A DNA stretch of 64,000 nucleotides from Leptospira ognonensis (GCF_004770745.1 NZ_RQGD01000005.1:1-64000); one strand, 5' to 3'; shown: positions 46,570-57,151, counted from the stretch's first letter. A program made the numbers and translations. The notes: generated by a model from the sequence alone, not told the origin.

Positions 46570-47784
46570 TTACTTCAATCTCTCGATGATTGTCGCAATT
46601 CCCATTCCGCCACCGATACAAAGAGTGACTAAACCGTAACGAAGATCTCTTCTCTCAAGCTCATCAAGAACCGTCCCAGTCAAGATAGCTCCAGTAGCTC
46701 CAAGTGGATGACCTAGTGCCATGGCACCACCATTCACATTGATCTTTTCTCCATCAATGCCTAAGGTCTTTTTAACGTAGAGAACCACAGAAGCAAAAGC
46801 CTCATTGATTTCCCAAAGGTCGATATCATTCACAGTTAATCCTGCTAGTTTTAAGGCTTTCTGCGAAGCAGAAACTGGTCCTGTTAGCATGATCGTTGGA
46901 TCTTCACCAGTCGAAGCAGAAGAAAGAATTCGTGCTCGTGGTTTTAGACCATATTTTTTTAAACCTTCATCATTAGCTACTAGCAATGCTGCTGCACCAT
47001 CCACGATACCGGATGAATTTCCAAGTGTGTGAATGTGATTGATTTTCTTAATTTCTGGATAAGAGCGAAGAGCAATTGCATCTAATTCTTGTTCACCGAT
47101 CGTTTTAAATACCGGACCAAGTCCAGATAAAAAAGCATAATCAGATTCAATACGAGGATTCTCTTCTTCTGTAACAATGGTTCCATCATCTAACTTGACA
47201 GGAACGATTGATTTTTTGAAATATCCATTCTTTACAGCGTTGGCTGCTTTGATTTGTGATGATTCAGCAAATCTATCCGCTTCTTCTCTAGAAATATCGT
47301 ATTTAGTAGCGATCAAATCAGCCGAAATTCCTTGAGGCACTAAATTGTAAAATTGTGCAATCTTCTCATTTCCAACGTTGAAATCACGACCAAGCATATC
47401 ATCGCCCATCTTAACGCGGCTCATGGATTCGACTCCACCACCCACTGCTAAGTCCATAGCCCCTGCCGCAACATGGTTCGCTACGTTATTCAATGCTTGT
47501 AATCCTGATCCGCAAAACCTGTTTACGGTATATCCAGGAACTTCTTTGGGCCAATGAGCAGCCATTACCGCATAACGAGCAATACATGCAGCTTGATCAG
47601 CAACCTGTGATACACAACCAAGTACGACTTCTTCAACTGTTTTTGGATCAATTCCGTTTCTTTCTTGTAGCGCTTTGAGCGTAGCAGCGGAAAGCTCTTG
47701 AGGGTGGACACTCGCGAGAGTTCCTCTCTTTTTTCCTTTTCCTCGAGGTGTTCTAACTGCATCGACGATATATGAATTCCCCAT
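46570..47784 (-). CDS. Acetyl-CoA acetyltransferase / 3-ketoacyl-CoA thiolase
   Basis: Thiolase of 404 residues. The nucleophilic Cys 91 lies in NRFCGSG, the catalytic His in [12 protein letters not shown], the second Cys in CIGGGMG, and the substrate-side motif is NEAFA. It may run in the degradative direction (beta-oxidation) or condense acetyl-CoA; motif content does not decide. The paired DUF35 OB-fold gene downstream suggests a thiolase-DUF35 complex rather than a FadA-FadB type. RBS AGAGGAAA precedes the ATG. Confidence 0.9.
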   Translation of the reverse strand: MGNSYIVDAVRTPRGKGKKRGTLASVHPQELSAATLKALQERNGIDPKTVEEVVLGCVSQVADQAACIARYAVMAAHWPKEVPGYTVNRFCGSGLQALNNVANHVAAGAMDLAVGGGVESMSRVKMGDDMLGRDFNVGNEKIAQFYNLVPQGISADLIATKYDISREEADRFAESSQIKAANAVKNGYFKKSIVPVKLDDGTIVTEEENPRIESDYAFLSGLGPVFKTIGEQELDAIALRSYPEIKKINHIHTLGNSSGIVDGAAALLVANDEGLKKYGLKPRARILSSASTGEDPTIMLTGPVSASQKALKLAGLTVNDIDLWEINEAFASVVLYVKKTLGIDGEKINVNGGAMALGHPLGATGAILTGTVLDELERRDLRYGLVTLCIGGGMGIATIIERLK

Positions 47785-47851
47785 AAATTTCCTCTCTCTG
47801 GGTAGTAGATATGAAAAACGTACACGGTTCCGTTCTAATGGAAAGAATAAA

Positions 47852-48865
47852 TCACGATTTTGATATGGTTTTCTTTAATTTGTTACCAAAGTAACGCATT
47901 CTTCTTTCGAAGGCACACTTTTTGATACGTAAGTACCCATCTGCTTGATCTCCAAAGGCGATATATGTCTCATTGATCAGATTGACATAGCGCCAATTGG
48001 GATGAAAAGCATCCATATAGCTTCTCCGGTTCCAATCCACATACTTCCAAGCGCTGAAACTGTGATTTACCCCGATCTTCTCATCGATAGTACCGATCAG
48101 TTGGAATTGTTCCGAACACACAGATCGAAAAAAAATGAAACGATTGAAAAAATATAAAATATTTCGATTGGGATTTGCGGACAATATGGAGGCAAAATGC
48201 TCCTTCATTTCTTCAACCGTATAGAATAAATCTGGTCCTGAATTCGTAGAGCGAAAGATAACAGGTGAAAACTCATCTTTGGCGTAAATCTTTGTTAGAA
48301 TGCGAATGTACTCAGGGTCATCTAAGAGAACAGGAATTTCATTAAATGCGAAGGGAAATGGTTCTCTTTCATTCATATGAATTTCAATATATCTAGTATG
48401 ATCAAAAGAGGTATCATTGATATCCGTTGCCACAATTTTAAAGAGATGGGGCTTTAGGATTTCATCTTCATATAAATCTCTGACGGTAACGGCGCCCTCC
48501 TCATATAAAATGGCACTACCAAAATCGATAAAACTTGCCCCTTCAAACAAGTTTCCAAGCGCGCCATAGGATTTATGGATCACGTTTCTTTGGAAAATGG
48601 CACGAAGGATTAGGTTATGATCTAGTAGACGATGACGACCTGATCTTTGTTCGACGACTGTATTTTTAGTTTTTTTGATTTTATAATAATGGATATGGTT
48701 TGCTAACCCAAAACGTAATTTTTCAACCGCATGATTTTCGATTAATCGATTTTCATCTTCCTCATCTTCGATGATGGTGCCGTTAGCAAATAAGGGAAAC
48801 AGGAAAAAGATTAAAACGAGGATACACCTCGTTCTGGTATCGAAATTAAATTTGATGAAAAACAA
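47852..48865 (-). CDS. Exported or membrane-anchored hypothetical protein with methyltransferase-like motif
   Basis: Protein of 337 residues with one N-terminal hydrophobic segment ([16 protein letters not shown], signal peptide or anchor) and no firm family. Residues around 108-155 ([23 protein letters not shown], then [10 protein letters not shown]) resemble motif I and the acidic loop of Rossmann methyltransferases, yet the protein appears exported, which would be unusual for a SAM enzyme. The C-terminus is basic. It lies 28 bases downstream of nuoI, possibly co-transcribed. Confidence 0.65.
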   Translation of the reverse strand: MFFIKFNFDTRTRCILVLIFFLFPLFANGTIIEDEEDENRLIENHAVEKLRFGLANHIHYYKIKKTKNTVVEQRSGRHRLLDHNLILRAIFQRNVIHKSYGALGNLFEGASFIDFGSAILYEEGAVTVRDLYEDEILKPHLFKIVATDINDTSFDHTRYIEIHMNEREPFPFAFNEIPVLLDDPEYIRILTKIYAKDEFSPVIFRSTNSGPDLFYTVEEMKEHFASILSANPNRNILYFFNRFIFFRSVCSEQFQLIGTIDEKIGVNHSFSAWKYVDWNRRSYMDAFHPNWRYVNLINETYIAFGDQADGYLRIKKCAFERRMRYFGNKLKKTISKS

Positions 48866-48893
48866 AGATTCGTACGTGAAGTCGAATTAGCGA

Positions 48894-49445
48894 TTAATTT
48901 CTCTGACCAATCAACGGACCGCCAACTTTTTCCATCATTCTTTCTTTCGTCAAAATCAAATCTTCGCGATTGTCGGCTGCCATTTCTCCACCACCATCCA
49001 AATAAATGGCACCTTTCGGACATGCTTCTTCACATAACCCGCAGAAAATGCATCTAAGCAAATTGATCTCAAACTTTTCTGCATATTTGTCTTCCGTGTG
49101 CAAATGTTGCCGATCGGAGGGAACTTCCTGCGCATGAATTGTTATGGCATTCGCAGGACAAATCCACATACAACAAAAGCAGGCAGTACATCGTTCCCGA
49201 CCCTGTTCATCGCGTTTCATCGAATGCATACCACGGAACCTTGTGGAGTACTGTCTCTTTTTCTCCGGGTATTCTATGGTCACCTGCTTGTTGAAAAGAG
49301 CTACCTTCAGGAAATGTTTGATAGTAATCCACATCCCCTTCCCAATCGACCAAAAGTAAAATTTCTCATACCAGGAAAACTGATGTCGTTTAGCGACATT
49401 GATAACATTAACGGTTCCCAAGAAGAGCCTCCTCTTTAGAAACAA
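48894..49445 (-). CDS. nuoI: NADH-quinone oxidoreductase subunit I
   Basis: Protein of 183 residues with two 4Fe-4S motifs of the 8Fe ferredoxin type: [12 protein letters not shown] and [12 protein letters not shown], which bind clusters N6a and N6b in complex I and pass electrons toward quinone. The N-terminal amphipathic part ([19 protein letters not shown]) fits NuoI membrane association. Its start overlaps the end of nuoG by 38 bp. Other nuo genes are not in the window. Confidence 0.92.
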   Translation of the reverse strand: MFLKRRLFLGTVNVINVAKRHQFSWYEKFYFWSIGKGMWITIKHFLKVALFNKQVTIEYPEKKRQYSTRFRGMHSMKRDEQGRERCTACFCCMWICPANAITIHAQEVPSDRQHLHTEDKYAEKFEINLLRCIFCGLCEEACPKGAIYLDGGGEMAADNREDLILTKERMMEKVGGPLIGQRN

Positions 49446-50859
49446 GGCTTACACTTAGTTTTTCAAAAAATTCGGCAGAAGAGGGAAGACCCTTCGGTGC
49501 TTCCATCGATTTCTCAAAATTTTGGATTAAGCTGTTTTTATTAGTAAAAGATCCAGACTCTTCCGCAAAGATCTTAATCGGTACGGCATAAGTCGCTGAT
49601 TTCGCACTCTGAGTTAGATTTGTGTCCAAAACGACAAGGTTCGCTTTTCCTATAAGTGAAGAAGGTATTTCTTCCTTTATAACAAAAATAAGATCGATCG
49701 ATCCCTTTGCCAATTGGGCTTCAATTCCGGATATACCATCACTAGTCGTGAGTCCGAGATCCAATGCACCTTTCGTGTTAGGATGAGAGTCTTTCGTCAT
49801 TAAAAAATCAACTTGTTCTGTTTCTTTGTATTGCGCGTCTTGAACCCGTGCTTCAAACAAAATGGATTTCCCATTTAACTGACTTGAGATTGATGAAAGG
49901 GTATTTTTGATCTTTGTTAGATTCTCGTTCGACTCATGCGCACCGCCGATAACGGCAATGCCTTTCGCCGATTTCATTAAGTTGGCAATCTTTGGTAAAA
50001 CTTCGACAGAAGTAGAAGACTTTCCTGAGTCCAAATAAGAAAAGAGTCTATTCTCATTCATCCAATCCAAATCAAAACGACCCTTGTCACATAAAAAGAA
50101 CATGCCCTTTTCATGGTTTTCCTTTACCATATAACGATACATTTTGTTGTCTCGTACGTTGGTTGTTACATTACAGCCTGTAGAACATCCGTGACAAACC
50201 GAAGAATGGGATTTATACCACCAAACTCTTGATTTAAATAATGTTTTATTATTGAGTAGAGCACCGACAGGGCAGATATCTGCAAGAGCACCCTGGAAAT
50301 TATGATCAATGGGTTCGTTGTTTGCCAGTCCGATAAGAGAATGGTTTCCTCTTTCGAAAAGACCCAGATTGGAGACTCCGACTTTTTCTTCTTCAAATCT
50401 TACACAACGGTAACACACGATGCATCGATTATGATTGATGATTAAATTAGTTCCGATTTCTTCCTGAGGAACGTTTCGTTTCTCGAACTCAAATCGCGAA
50501 TGTCCCGTTCCAGATCCAAATGCATTGTCCTGTAACTTACACTCTCCTGCTTTATCACAGACAGGACAGTCTAACGGGTGATTCGCGAGAAGGAATTCCA
50601 TCGTGCCAGCTCGTGCCTCTTTGACTCGATCCGACTTAGTGACTATGCCCATTCCTTCTTTGACTGGAGTATTGCAAGCCGCCTGGAGCCGTGGAACGCC
50701 TTCGATCTCAATGAGGCACATACGACACATACCAACAATAGATAATGCGGGATGATAACAAAAATAAGGGATTTCGACGCCGACATCCTTGGCCGCATCT
50801 ATAAGGTTTTTTTTCTCGTCTACTTCGAACTCGACGCCATCTATCTTAATTTTAACCAA
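49408..50859 (-). CDS. nuoG: NADH-quinone oxidoreductase subunit G, short form
   Basis: Protein of 483 residues. It has an N-terminal 2Fe-2S ferredoxin domain ([25 protein letters not shown]), the His-Cys 4Fe-4S segment ([17 protein letters not shown]), a further ferredoxin-like segment ([18 protein letters not shown]) and the molybdopterin-oxidoreductase Fe4S4 domain ([10 protein letters not shown]). Typical bacterial NuoG runs to roughly 700-900 residues with a full molybdopterin-like domain; here most of that domain is missing, so this is a short-form subunit. It overlaps nuoI by 38 bp. Confidence 0.9.
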   Translation of the reverse strand: MVKIKIDGVEFEVDEKKNLIDAAKDVGVEIPYFCYHPALSIVGMCRMCLIEIEGVPRLQAACNTPVKEGMGIVTKSDRVKEARAGTMEFLLANHPLDCPVCDKAGECKLQDNAFGSGTGHSRFEFEKRNVPQEEIGTNLIINHNRCIVCYRCVRFEEEKVGVSNLGLFERGNHSLIGLANNEPIDHNFQGALADICPVGALLNNKTLFKSRVWWYKSHSSVCHGCSTGCNVTTNVRDNKMYRYMVKENHEKGMFFLCDKGRFDLDWMNENRLFSYLDSGKSSTSVEVLPKIANLMKSAKGIAVIGGAHESNENLTKIKNTLSSISSQLNGKSILFEARVQDAQYKETEQVDFLMTKDSHPNTKGALDLGLTTSDGISGIEAQLAKGSIDLIFVIKEEIPSSLIGKANLVVLDTNLTQSAKSATYAVPIKIFAEESGSFTNKNSLIQNFEKSMEAPKGLPSSAEFFEKLSVSLVSKEEALLGNR

Positions 50860-50918
50860 AAGCTAGCCCCCTTGTTATGATGAGACCAGAGTTCATGAAT
50901 TCTGTCAAACCTTCCTTT

Positions 50919-51644
50919 CTAAATTATAAATACATCTCGTAGACAGTCGTATTCTTTGAGACTAGTACCAAGACTTTTTAAATAAGCTGACTGGATCTGG
51001 ATATTTTTCGATCTAATCTTTGTCTTTTGGGCCAAGCCAATCAGAAAATCTTCCAAGATGGGGAGGGCTTTTCCATCTAGAAAAAAATGGGACTCAATCG
51101 AGATATGCAAGTCGGTAAAGAAGCTTCGACCTGCCAGGAAATGGCTAAAGGATTCGAAAATCCGACCTTTGTCTTTCCTCCAGGGAATGCCTTCGATTTT
51201 CATATAGATTTCGGTCAGCGAAGGAGTATTGTAATCCAAATGCAATGGAAAAAGTTTCTTATCTATTAGGGAATCAGGACTCAAATGCAAAAGCGGTGCG
51301 ATTTTTTCAAATAAAGCCTCTGCTGTCACAGGTTTCAGTAAGTAGGCGCTGACCCCGCTCTGGGCTGCACGGACGATCATTTCTTTATCACCTGCCGAAG
51401 TTAGCATCACGACAGGCGTCTGTTTGTAAAATTCTTTCCCCTTTTCGATAAAAGACAACCCGTCCAAATGAGGCATCATTATGTCACAGACAATCAAATC
51501 AAATTCTTTAAACCTAACACGTGATAAAGCCAAGATCCCATCCGTAACATGTGTGACGAGAAAATTGTATCTCTCAAGAAGATTGATAATGACGCCTGCA
51601 TTTGTTCCATCATCTTCTACCAATAACACTTGATATACTTTCAT
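50919..51644 (-). CDS. Response regulator with uncharacterised output domain
   Basis: Protein of 241 residues. The receiver domain (about 1-125) has acidic pair in LLVEDD, phospho-acceptor Asp 54 in VCDIMMP, conserved Thr/Ser in MLTSAG and Lys in LLKPV. The remaining 115 residues do not match a DNA-binding or enzymatic domain; they include YMKIEGIPWRKDKGRIFESFSHFLAG and a helical C-terminus. No kinase is adjacent. It lies 4 bases downstream of aroC and probably shares its transcript. Confidence 0.82.
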   Translation of the reverse strand: MKVYQVLLVEDDGTNAGVIINLLERYNFLVTHVTDGILALSRVRFKEFDLIVCDIMMPHLDGLSFIEKGKEFYKQTPVVMLTSAGDKEMIVRAAQSGVSAYLLKPVTAEALFEKIAPLLHLSPDSLIDKKLFPLHLDYNTPSLTEIYMKIEGIPWRKDKGRIFESFSHFLAGRSFFTDLHISIESHFFLDGKALPILEDFLIGLAQKTKIRSKNIQIQSAYLKSLGTSLKEYDCLRDVFII

Positions 51645-51648
51645 CTTT

Positions 51649-52785
51649 TTATTGGTTTGGTATGTTGTCGAGATTAGCGTATTTCAAAAACCATTTCGGT
51701 TGTAAGGATCTTTGATAAAAATAGGCATCAATCAGAACTAGGTTAATCACTGCTTCTACGATCGGAACAGCTCTGGGCAATACGCAAGGATCATGTCGAC
51801 CTTTCGCCTTCAAGACCGTCTCCTCGTTCTGATCATTGACCGTTTTTTGTTCTTTCTTGATAGTTGATGTTGGCTTAAACGCAGCTCGGACAACCAGATC
51901 CATTCCATTTGAAATTCCACCTTGGATTCCACCAGAATTGTTCGTACGCGTTTTGACTTTGCCGGTGCCATCTTCTAAATAAAATTCATCATTATGTATG
52001 CTGCCAGTTTGGCGAGTACCAGAAAAACCAGACCCTACCTCAAATCCTTTACAGGCAGAAATGGAAAGCAATGCCTTTGCTAGATCAGCATCTAACTTAT
52101 CGTAAACAGGATCCCCAAGGCCAGGAGGTAAATTTCTAACGATGGCTTTTACGACTCCCCCGACCGAATCCCCCTCATCTCTCAATTTTCTAATCAAGGT
52201 TTCCATTTGGTCGTTTACATTTTTATCTGGACATCTTGTTGGAAATTGATCAACAAACTCTCGGCTAGGTGGAAATTGGGGCTCAGCAATATTGGAATCG
52301 ATTTGCCCCACACTGTCTACCCAGGCAATCGTTTCTATGCCCAGCTCTCGCTTTAAGATGACCCGTGCCAAGCCTCCCGCTGCCACCCTCCCGATCGTTT
52401 CTCGCACCGATGACCTTCCGCCACCGACATGTGCTCTGTGGCCATACTTTTCTGAATAGGTATAATCTGCGTGGGAGGGACGAAAGACGTGAGCCATCTC
52501 ATCGTAGTCTGCTCCAATCGTATTTTTATTATTAACTTTTAGTAAAATGGGACTGCCAGTGGTTTTTCCCTCGAAAACTCCAGACTCAACCATGACTCTG
52601 TCTTCCTCATCTCGGGGAGTCGTTAAGTCATTTTGACCAGGACGTCTCCGAGTCAGATCTCTTTGGATCTCCTCCGCGGGAAAGGGCAATCCTGCAGGCA
52701 CACCATCAATCACAACACCAACGGAAACTCCGTGTGATTCACCGTAAGTCGATACTCTAAAAATTTTTCCCCAGCTAGAAGGCAT
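51649..52785 (-). CDS. aroC: Chorismate synthase
   Basis: Enzyme of 378 residues making chorismate from EPSP, FMN-dependent. It carries the family signatures [48 protein letters not shown] and [24 protein letters not shown], and the [16 protein letters not shown] segment. It is divergent from the operon holding aroD about 2 kb away, so two shikimate-pathway genes lie close together but on opposite strands. Confidence 0.97.
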   Translation of the reverse strand: MPSSWGKIFRVSTYGESHGVSVGVVIDGVPAGLPFPAEEIQRDLTRRRPGQNDLTTPRDEEDRVMVESGVFEGKTTGSPILLKVNNKNTIGADYDEMAHVFRPSHADYTYSEKYGHRAHVGGGRSSVRETIGRVAAGGLARVILKRELGIETIAWVDSVGQIDSNIAEPQFPPSREFVDQFPTRCPDKNVNDQMETLIRKLRDEGDSVGGVVKAIVRNLPPGLGDPVYDKLDADLAKALLSISACKGFEVGSGFSGTRQTGSIHNDEFYLEDGTGKVKTRTNNSGGIQGGISNGMDLVVRAAFKPTSTIKKEQKTVNDQNEETVLKAKGRHDPCVLPRAVPIVEAVINLVLIDAYFYQRSLQPKWFLKYANLDNIPNQ

Positions 52786-52861
52786 ATGAAACCAAGTAAA
52801 AACTCGATTGGAAATGATCCAATTAAGTTTTTTTTATCCTGTGGATTTGAGAAGATGACAA

Positions 52862-53377
52862 ATGAAAGGGCTTTGTTGGCTTATGTTTCTTAAGACACCG
52901 TTATTCTCAAAATATTGGATACTTTCACTCTTTCTCCATTTTTCGATTTTATTGACTTTCTTTTTCACTGAGTCAGAATCTGAAAATCTGATAAAACTTC
53001 GCCTAACTCATGGATCGGCCATTTCTTTATACTCGCGAGACGTTGCCAACAAAATCGGTCTTGGTGAAAATTCTCCCTCTCCCTTACGTTCTGATACAGA
53101 AATGGGGACACATGCAGAAGAGCGGGAGATTGATTTATTTCGTAACGCCTTAACTTATCCAGAATTGGCAATCGAGCAGGGGTTGGAAGATGACTGCTCG
53201 TTTCGTGTTACTGTTGCAGAAAACGGACAGGCTGAAAAATTGGTGGTCATAGCACCCTGCAAGTACAATGTTTTCGATGCTCAAATTAGGTCTCAATTAC
53301 GTGAATGGAAATTCAATTTCCCAAAAGGAAAGGATCTAGTTCTACCGATCCGATTTCGAATTCATGCCAGAGAATGA
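52862..53377 (+). CDS. TonB C-terminal-like, membrane-anchored protein
   Basis: Protein of 171 residues with one N-terminal membrane helix (YWILSLFLHFSILLTFFF), a short linker without the usual Pro-rich stretch, and a TonB/TolA-type C-terminal domain (LTYPELAIEQGLEDDCSFRVTVAENGQAEKLVV, FDAQIRSQLREWKF, VLPIRFRI). TonB proteins couple inner-membrane energy to outer-membrane receptors; the short linker makes spanning the periplasm doubtful. An alternative ATG lies at 52883. It overlaps the NusG-like gene by 14 bp at the head of a four-gene operon. No ExbB or ExbD gene is near. Confidence 0.75.
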   Translation: MKGLCWLMFLKTPLFSKYWILSLFLHFSILLTFFFTESESENLIKLRLTHGSAISLYSRDVANKIGLGENSPSPLRSDTEMGTHAEEREIDLFRNALTYPELAIEQGLEDDCSFRVTVAENGQAEKLVVIAPCKYNVFDAQIRSQLREWKFNFPKGKDLVLPIRFRIHARE

Positions 53378-53906
53378 TCCAACTAACGAAGAACGGCGAT
53401 GGTATGTAGTTTACACTAATCCTCGCGCAGAAAAAAAGCTTTCTAAACTTTTTAAAAAATACAAAATTGAAAACTATCTCCCACTCATCACTGAAAAAAA
53501 GAAGTGGAGCGATCGAATAAAATCAGTTGAAATCCCATGTTTTAAATCTTATATTTTTGTTTATATTGAATTTTGGAAAGAGCGAGTTAAAGTATTGCAA
53601 TTGCCTGGAGCACACCACTTCGTATTTCATAAAGGGCAACCTGCGACCGTCGAAATCGATGATATAGAATCGTTAAAATCGATTCTTCAGATTAGAAGTG
53701 AAACCGTGGAAGTCAGAGAAAATGAAGCTTTGAGTAAAGGTAAATTTGTCAAAGTTGTCGGAGGTATTCTGGCTGGCCGAACGGTAGAGATAGAAAAACG
53801 TAAAAACAAAATAGCTGTTTTCGTTAGATTTCCTATGATGAACCAAGTTGCTATCGTAGAAGTGAAACTCGAAGACATCGCATTGGAAGAGGAAGTAAGA
53901 TTATGA
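53364..53906 (+). CDS. NusG-like transcription antitermination factor
   Basis: Protein of 180 residues with a NusG N-terminal domain (RRWYVVYTNPRAEKKLSKLFKKYKIENYLPL, KSYIFVYIEF, VLQLPGAHHFVF) and a C-terminal KOW domain (SKGKFVKVVGGILAGRTVEIEKRKNKIAVFV). The spacing and sequence fit specialised RfaH/UpxY-type paralogues, which promote elongation through long surface-polysaccharide operons, rather than housekeeping NusG. Its position just before kdsD (4-bp overlap) fits a link to Kdo or LPS synthesis. Confidence 0.85.
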   Translation: MPENDPTNEERRWYVVYTNPRAEKKLSKLFKKYKIENYLPLITEKKKWSDRIKSVEIPCFKSYIFVYIEFWKERVKVLQLPGAHHFVFHKGQPATVEIDDIESLKSILQIRSETVEVRENEALSKGKFVKVVGGILAGRTVEIEKRKNKIAVFVRFPMMNQVAIVEVKLEDIALEEEVRL

Positions 53907-54871
53907 AAAATATACAAACAATCATAGAGAGAGCGCTCGATGATGAAATTTCCTCGATTCACCATTTTCGGGCAAATCTAGATCCGAGCATTGCGAAGTG
54001 TGTTGAATTGATCCTTCAAAGTAAAGGCAAGGTAATCGTAACAGGTGTTGGAAAATCTGGAGATATCGCAAAAAAAATTTCACATACGCTTTCATCCACA
54101 GGAACATCCGCATACTTCCTTCATCCTACAGATGCCTCTCATGGCGATTCAGGTATCGTTGGTGCTGAAGATGTAGTCTTGGCCATTGGTAAAAGTGGTG
54201 AATCGGAAGAATTGAATTTCATACTACCTACTATAAAAAGGATCGGAGCGAAAATCATCGGAATTACCGCAAATAACAAGTCAAGACTTGCAGAATTATC
54301 TGATATTACGATCATCACTCCCATTCTAAAAGAAGCTTGCCCTTTGGCACTTGCTCCAACTTCTTCTACCACTATCGCGCTAATGTTAGGAGATGCGATT
54401 GCGATGGCACTAATGGAGCTTAAAAATTTTAAATCAGAGGACTTTGCTTTATTTCACCCAGCCGGTCGACTAGGAAAAAGGCTTTCATTGAATATATCAG
54501 ACGTTATGCGCAAAGATGAGAAAAATGCCTTTGTTTCTATTTCAGCGAACTTAGATGAAATATTAAAAGAAATCACCAGGAAAGGTTTAGGCGCAACGGG
54601 AGTCGTAGATTTAAACGGAATCCTTATCGGACTGATTACGGATTACGATATCAGAAAGAGTTTATCCAACAAAAAATTAAATGAAGGAATAACGGCTAAA
54701 GAAATGATGAATCCAGCGCCTAGTTTCTTTCATCCTGAAGAAAAAGCCTACGAAGTATTATTAAAAATGGAAGATCGTGAGCGTCCCATTTCTGTCGCAC
54801 CTGTAGTAGACGGAAATAAAAAATTTGTAGGGATGGTCTCTGTTCACGACTTACTACAAAAAGGACTGTAA
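53903..54871 (+). CDS. kdsD: Arabinose-5-phosphate isomerase
   Basis: Protein of 322 residues that isomerises ribulose-5-phosphate to arabinose-5-phosphate for Kdo. The SIS domain has GVGKSGDIAKKISHTLSSTGTSAYFLHPTDASHGDSG and AIGKSGESEELNFILP; two CBS domains follow (VMRKDEKNAFVSI, MNPAPSFFHPEEKAYEVLLKM). Length and order match KdsD/KpsF. The start overlaps the NusG-like stop by four bases, and aroD follows two bases after it. Confidence 0.93.
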   Translation: MKNIQTIIERALDDEISSIHHFRANLDPSIAKCVELILQSKGKVIVTGVGKSGDIAKKISHTLSSTGTSAYFLHPTDASHGDSGIVGAEDVVLAIGKSGESEELNFILPTIKRIGAKIIGITANNKSRLAELSDITIITPILKEACPLALAPTSSTTIALMLGDAIAMALMELKNFKSEDFALFHPAGRLGKRLSLNISDVMRKDEKNAFVSISANLDEILKEITRKGLGATGVVDLNGILIGLITDYDIRKSLSNKKLNEGITAKEMMNPAPSFFHPEEKAYEVLLKMEDRERPISVAPVVDGNKKFVGMVSVHDLLQKGL

Positions 54872-54873
54872 AC

Positions 54874-55590
54874 ATGCCAGAATCATACAAAATTATCGCA
54901 ACAGTTGGAGAGGACGATATTCGAAATCTTCAAAAGAAAGATACTAAGGATATCGATGTAATTGAAGTTAGACTCGATTTATTTTCAAGAAATTATATCC
55001 AAAAAGAAATGAAAAAGAAGATAAAATCTCTTGGTTTACCTGCTTTATTCACATACCGTCGTGCGGAAGATAGTAGTGTAAAATCTTATGTTAAACTTTT
55101 CCCAGAAGATGTGGAAGGGATTTTGAAAGATTTTAATGACAATTCAAACTATCTTGATATCGAATTGAACCGTGAAGACACTATTTTCACAAACTACGAA
55201 CAGTTAAATTTCCGAATCATCTACTCCTACCATTCTTTCAAAAAATCCATTTACGCGAAAGAAATGAAGGAATTCATTCAAAACTCACGACCCGTTAAAA
55301 AGAAAAATCCGATTTTTAAATTTGCGATTACGCCTGAGGACATTCAGGAAACCGCTGAGTTTATGAATGACATAAAACTTTTGGCAAAAACCAATACGAT
55401 GATCGGAATTTGTATGGGGGAATCAGGCATCATTTCAAGAGTATTTGGAGATCATTTTAATTCTTCTTATACCTATATGACTTTGGGTGAGCCCAAAGCT
55501 CCTGGTCAAATTTCCATAGAAACATTTAGAAAATTTAGATCTGATTTATTTAAAGGTTCTACTCTTAAAGAACAAAAAGAAGAGGAATAA
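54874..55590 (+). CDS. aroD: Type I 3-dehydroquinate dehydratase
   Basis: Protein of 238 residues catalysing the third shikimate step through a Schiff base. Visible are the VIEVRLDLF opening strand, YLDIELNRE, catalytic His in YSYHSFKKS, Schiff-base Lys in FKFAITPEDIQE and GEPKAPGQIS near the C-terminus. Type I identity is secure from these. It closes the four-gene operon with kdsD and converges on a TPR gene five bases away. Confidence 0.93.
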   Translation: MPESYKIIATVGEDDIRNLQKKDTKDIDVIEVRLDLFSRNYIQKEMKKKIKSLGLPALFTYRRAEDSSVKSYVKLFPEDVEGILKDFNDNSNYLDIELNREDTIFTNYEQLNFRIIYSYHSFKKSIYAKEMKEFIQNSRPVKKKNPIFKFAITPEDIQETAEFMNDIKLLAKTNTMIGICMGESGIISRVFGDHFNSSYTYMTLGEPKAPGQISIETFRKFRSDLFKGSTLKEQKEEE

Positions 55591-55594
55591 CTTT

Positions 55595-57151
55595 CTACTG
55601 ATTCGGGCCAACTTCCCCTTTATTAGCAAGAAATTCCTTGAATGTAATATCCTTTTCATAGATGGCAAAGTCTGATTCTTTTTTTGCCATTTCCCAATAT
55701 TCCTCTTTTAGATTACCGGCAGCCTTAAGGTTAAGTTTTACATTTGGCAGATCAGATTTTTTCGCATAACAGCGAGCTAATAAGTAATGGGAGGCAGAAG
55801 AGTTGCTTACCTTCTGCAATAGCGAGATAGCAAGATCCGTTTTTCCTAAATAAAATAAATTTTTACCTCGATAGAATAAATATTCGCGTGTTTGGTTGAT
55901 AGACGAGTCTGATTCAAGCACCGAAAAGTATTTCTCGGCGGCAGCTTCTTTTCCGAGCGTGGTTAAATATCGCGCTAAACGTAAAAATCCAACTTGGTAT
56001 TTCTCTGGTGACTTAAGCGGAACGGGAAAGTTTGATTCTAAGTAACCGTAGTATTTTTCAAAGCTAGACTCTACTTTCGGTCCAGATTTATTATCTTCTG
56101 CTAAACAGATGAAACGAAACATATGAGACTCAATTTGTCCCGCAAGGGAAATGGCGCGCTCTGCATTTTCGGCACATTGTGACCACTTCGATTGGTCATG
56201 ATTGAGTCTTGCTAATGCTAGCAGAGGCGTATCCTTTGCCAATTGCTTATGCGCTTCTTTAAAAGAGGATTCTGCCATTTCAAACTGTTTTAATTTTTGA
56301 TAGGCGATGCCTTCATTCAGGTGGACATAATAAAGAAAGACATTCGGATCCTTGGAAAAAGGGTTTTTTCGGGCCTTTTCAAATGATTCGATAGCTGCTT
56401 TCGGATCGTCCTTTCGCAGTTTCACAATACCCATCTTATAGTGGTATCTTGTGCGATTTGGATTTTTTTCAATGAGTTGTTTTATATTTTCTTCTGCTAA
56501 ATCGTACTTTTTTTCTTCAATGAGAGCAAGGCTATATTCCCATCTTAGGTTTTCGTCATTTGGTGTTAGTTTAAGTTCTTTCTCATATTCAGAACTTGGT
56601 TTTAAATCTTCTGCATCCTTCTCGAGCGAAGCAACTGGTTTCTTAATTTCTTGTTTTTCTACTGCATGTTTTGTTTCAACTGTCTTCGGCGGCTGAATAT
56701 AAGTTGTGTTACTCGTTGGGTTTCCACGATTGCTAGTAGCACGGTTATATATCTTTTGCATTTCTTCATTTTTTGAATCATACTTCAAATATCGTGCTGC
56801 ATAAGTAGCGGCTAAATTCCAATCTTGATGATAGTTAAAAAACAATGCTAACTTTAATAATACAGTTTTTTTGTGATCTCTTTCTAGGTTCAGCTCCGCA
56901 GCTTTGCGAAAATTTTGTACGGAATTCGGATAATCTTTTTTATATTCATAAATATATCCTAAGTACATATAAGCTTCTCCATCTGAAGGATGAAGATCTG
57001 AATACTTTGAGAACTTTTTGATCGCTTCTGAATATGCCTTTCTCGAAAATGCTTTCTTTGCATCTTTCAATAAAGCATTTTCGTTAGAGAAAACTGGCAG
57101 CGAAAATATAATGATAAGTAGTAGAGAGAAAAGTTTTCCCACAAGTTCCAA
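55595..57151 (-). CDS. Exported TPR-repeat protein
   Basis: Protein of 518 residues with a signal peptide (LFSLLLIIIFSLPVFS) and about ten tetratricopeptide repeats in two blocks (30-150 and 200-500) split by a Pro/Lys-rich low-complexity linker (PPKTVETKHAVEKQEIKKP). Repeats include AYMYLGYIYEYKKDYPNSVQNFRKAAEL and TRYHYKMGIVKLRKDDPKAAIESFEKA. It is probably a periplasmic scaffold. It lies downstream of the GMC oxidoreductase gene on the same strand after a short gap; no functional link is evident. Confidence 0.8.
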   Translation of the reverse strand: MELVGKLFSLLLIIIFSLPVFSNENALLKDAKKAFSRKAYSEAIKKFSKYSDLHPSDGEAYMYLGYIYEYKKDYPNSVQNFRKAAELNLERDHKKTVLLKLALFFNYHQDWNLAATYAARYLKYDSKNEEMQKIYNRATSNRGNPTSNTTYIQPPKTVETKHAVEKQEIKKPVASLEKDAEDLKPSSEYEKELKLTPNDENLRWEYSLALIEEKKYDLAEENIKQLIEKNPNRTRYHYKMGIVKLRKDDPKAAIESFEKARKNPFSKDPNVFLYYVHLNEGIAYQKLKQFEMAESSFKEAHKQLAKDTPLLALARLNHDQSKWSQCAENAERAISLAGQIESHMFRFICLAEDNKSGPKVESSFEKYYGYLESNFPVPLKSPEKYQVGFLRLARYLTTLGKEAAAEKYFSVLESDSSINQTREYLFYRGKNLFYLGKTDLAISLLQKVSNSSASHYLLARCYAKKSDLPNVKLNLKAAGNLKEEYWEMAKKESDFAIYEKDITFKEFLANKGEVGPNQ

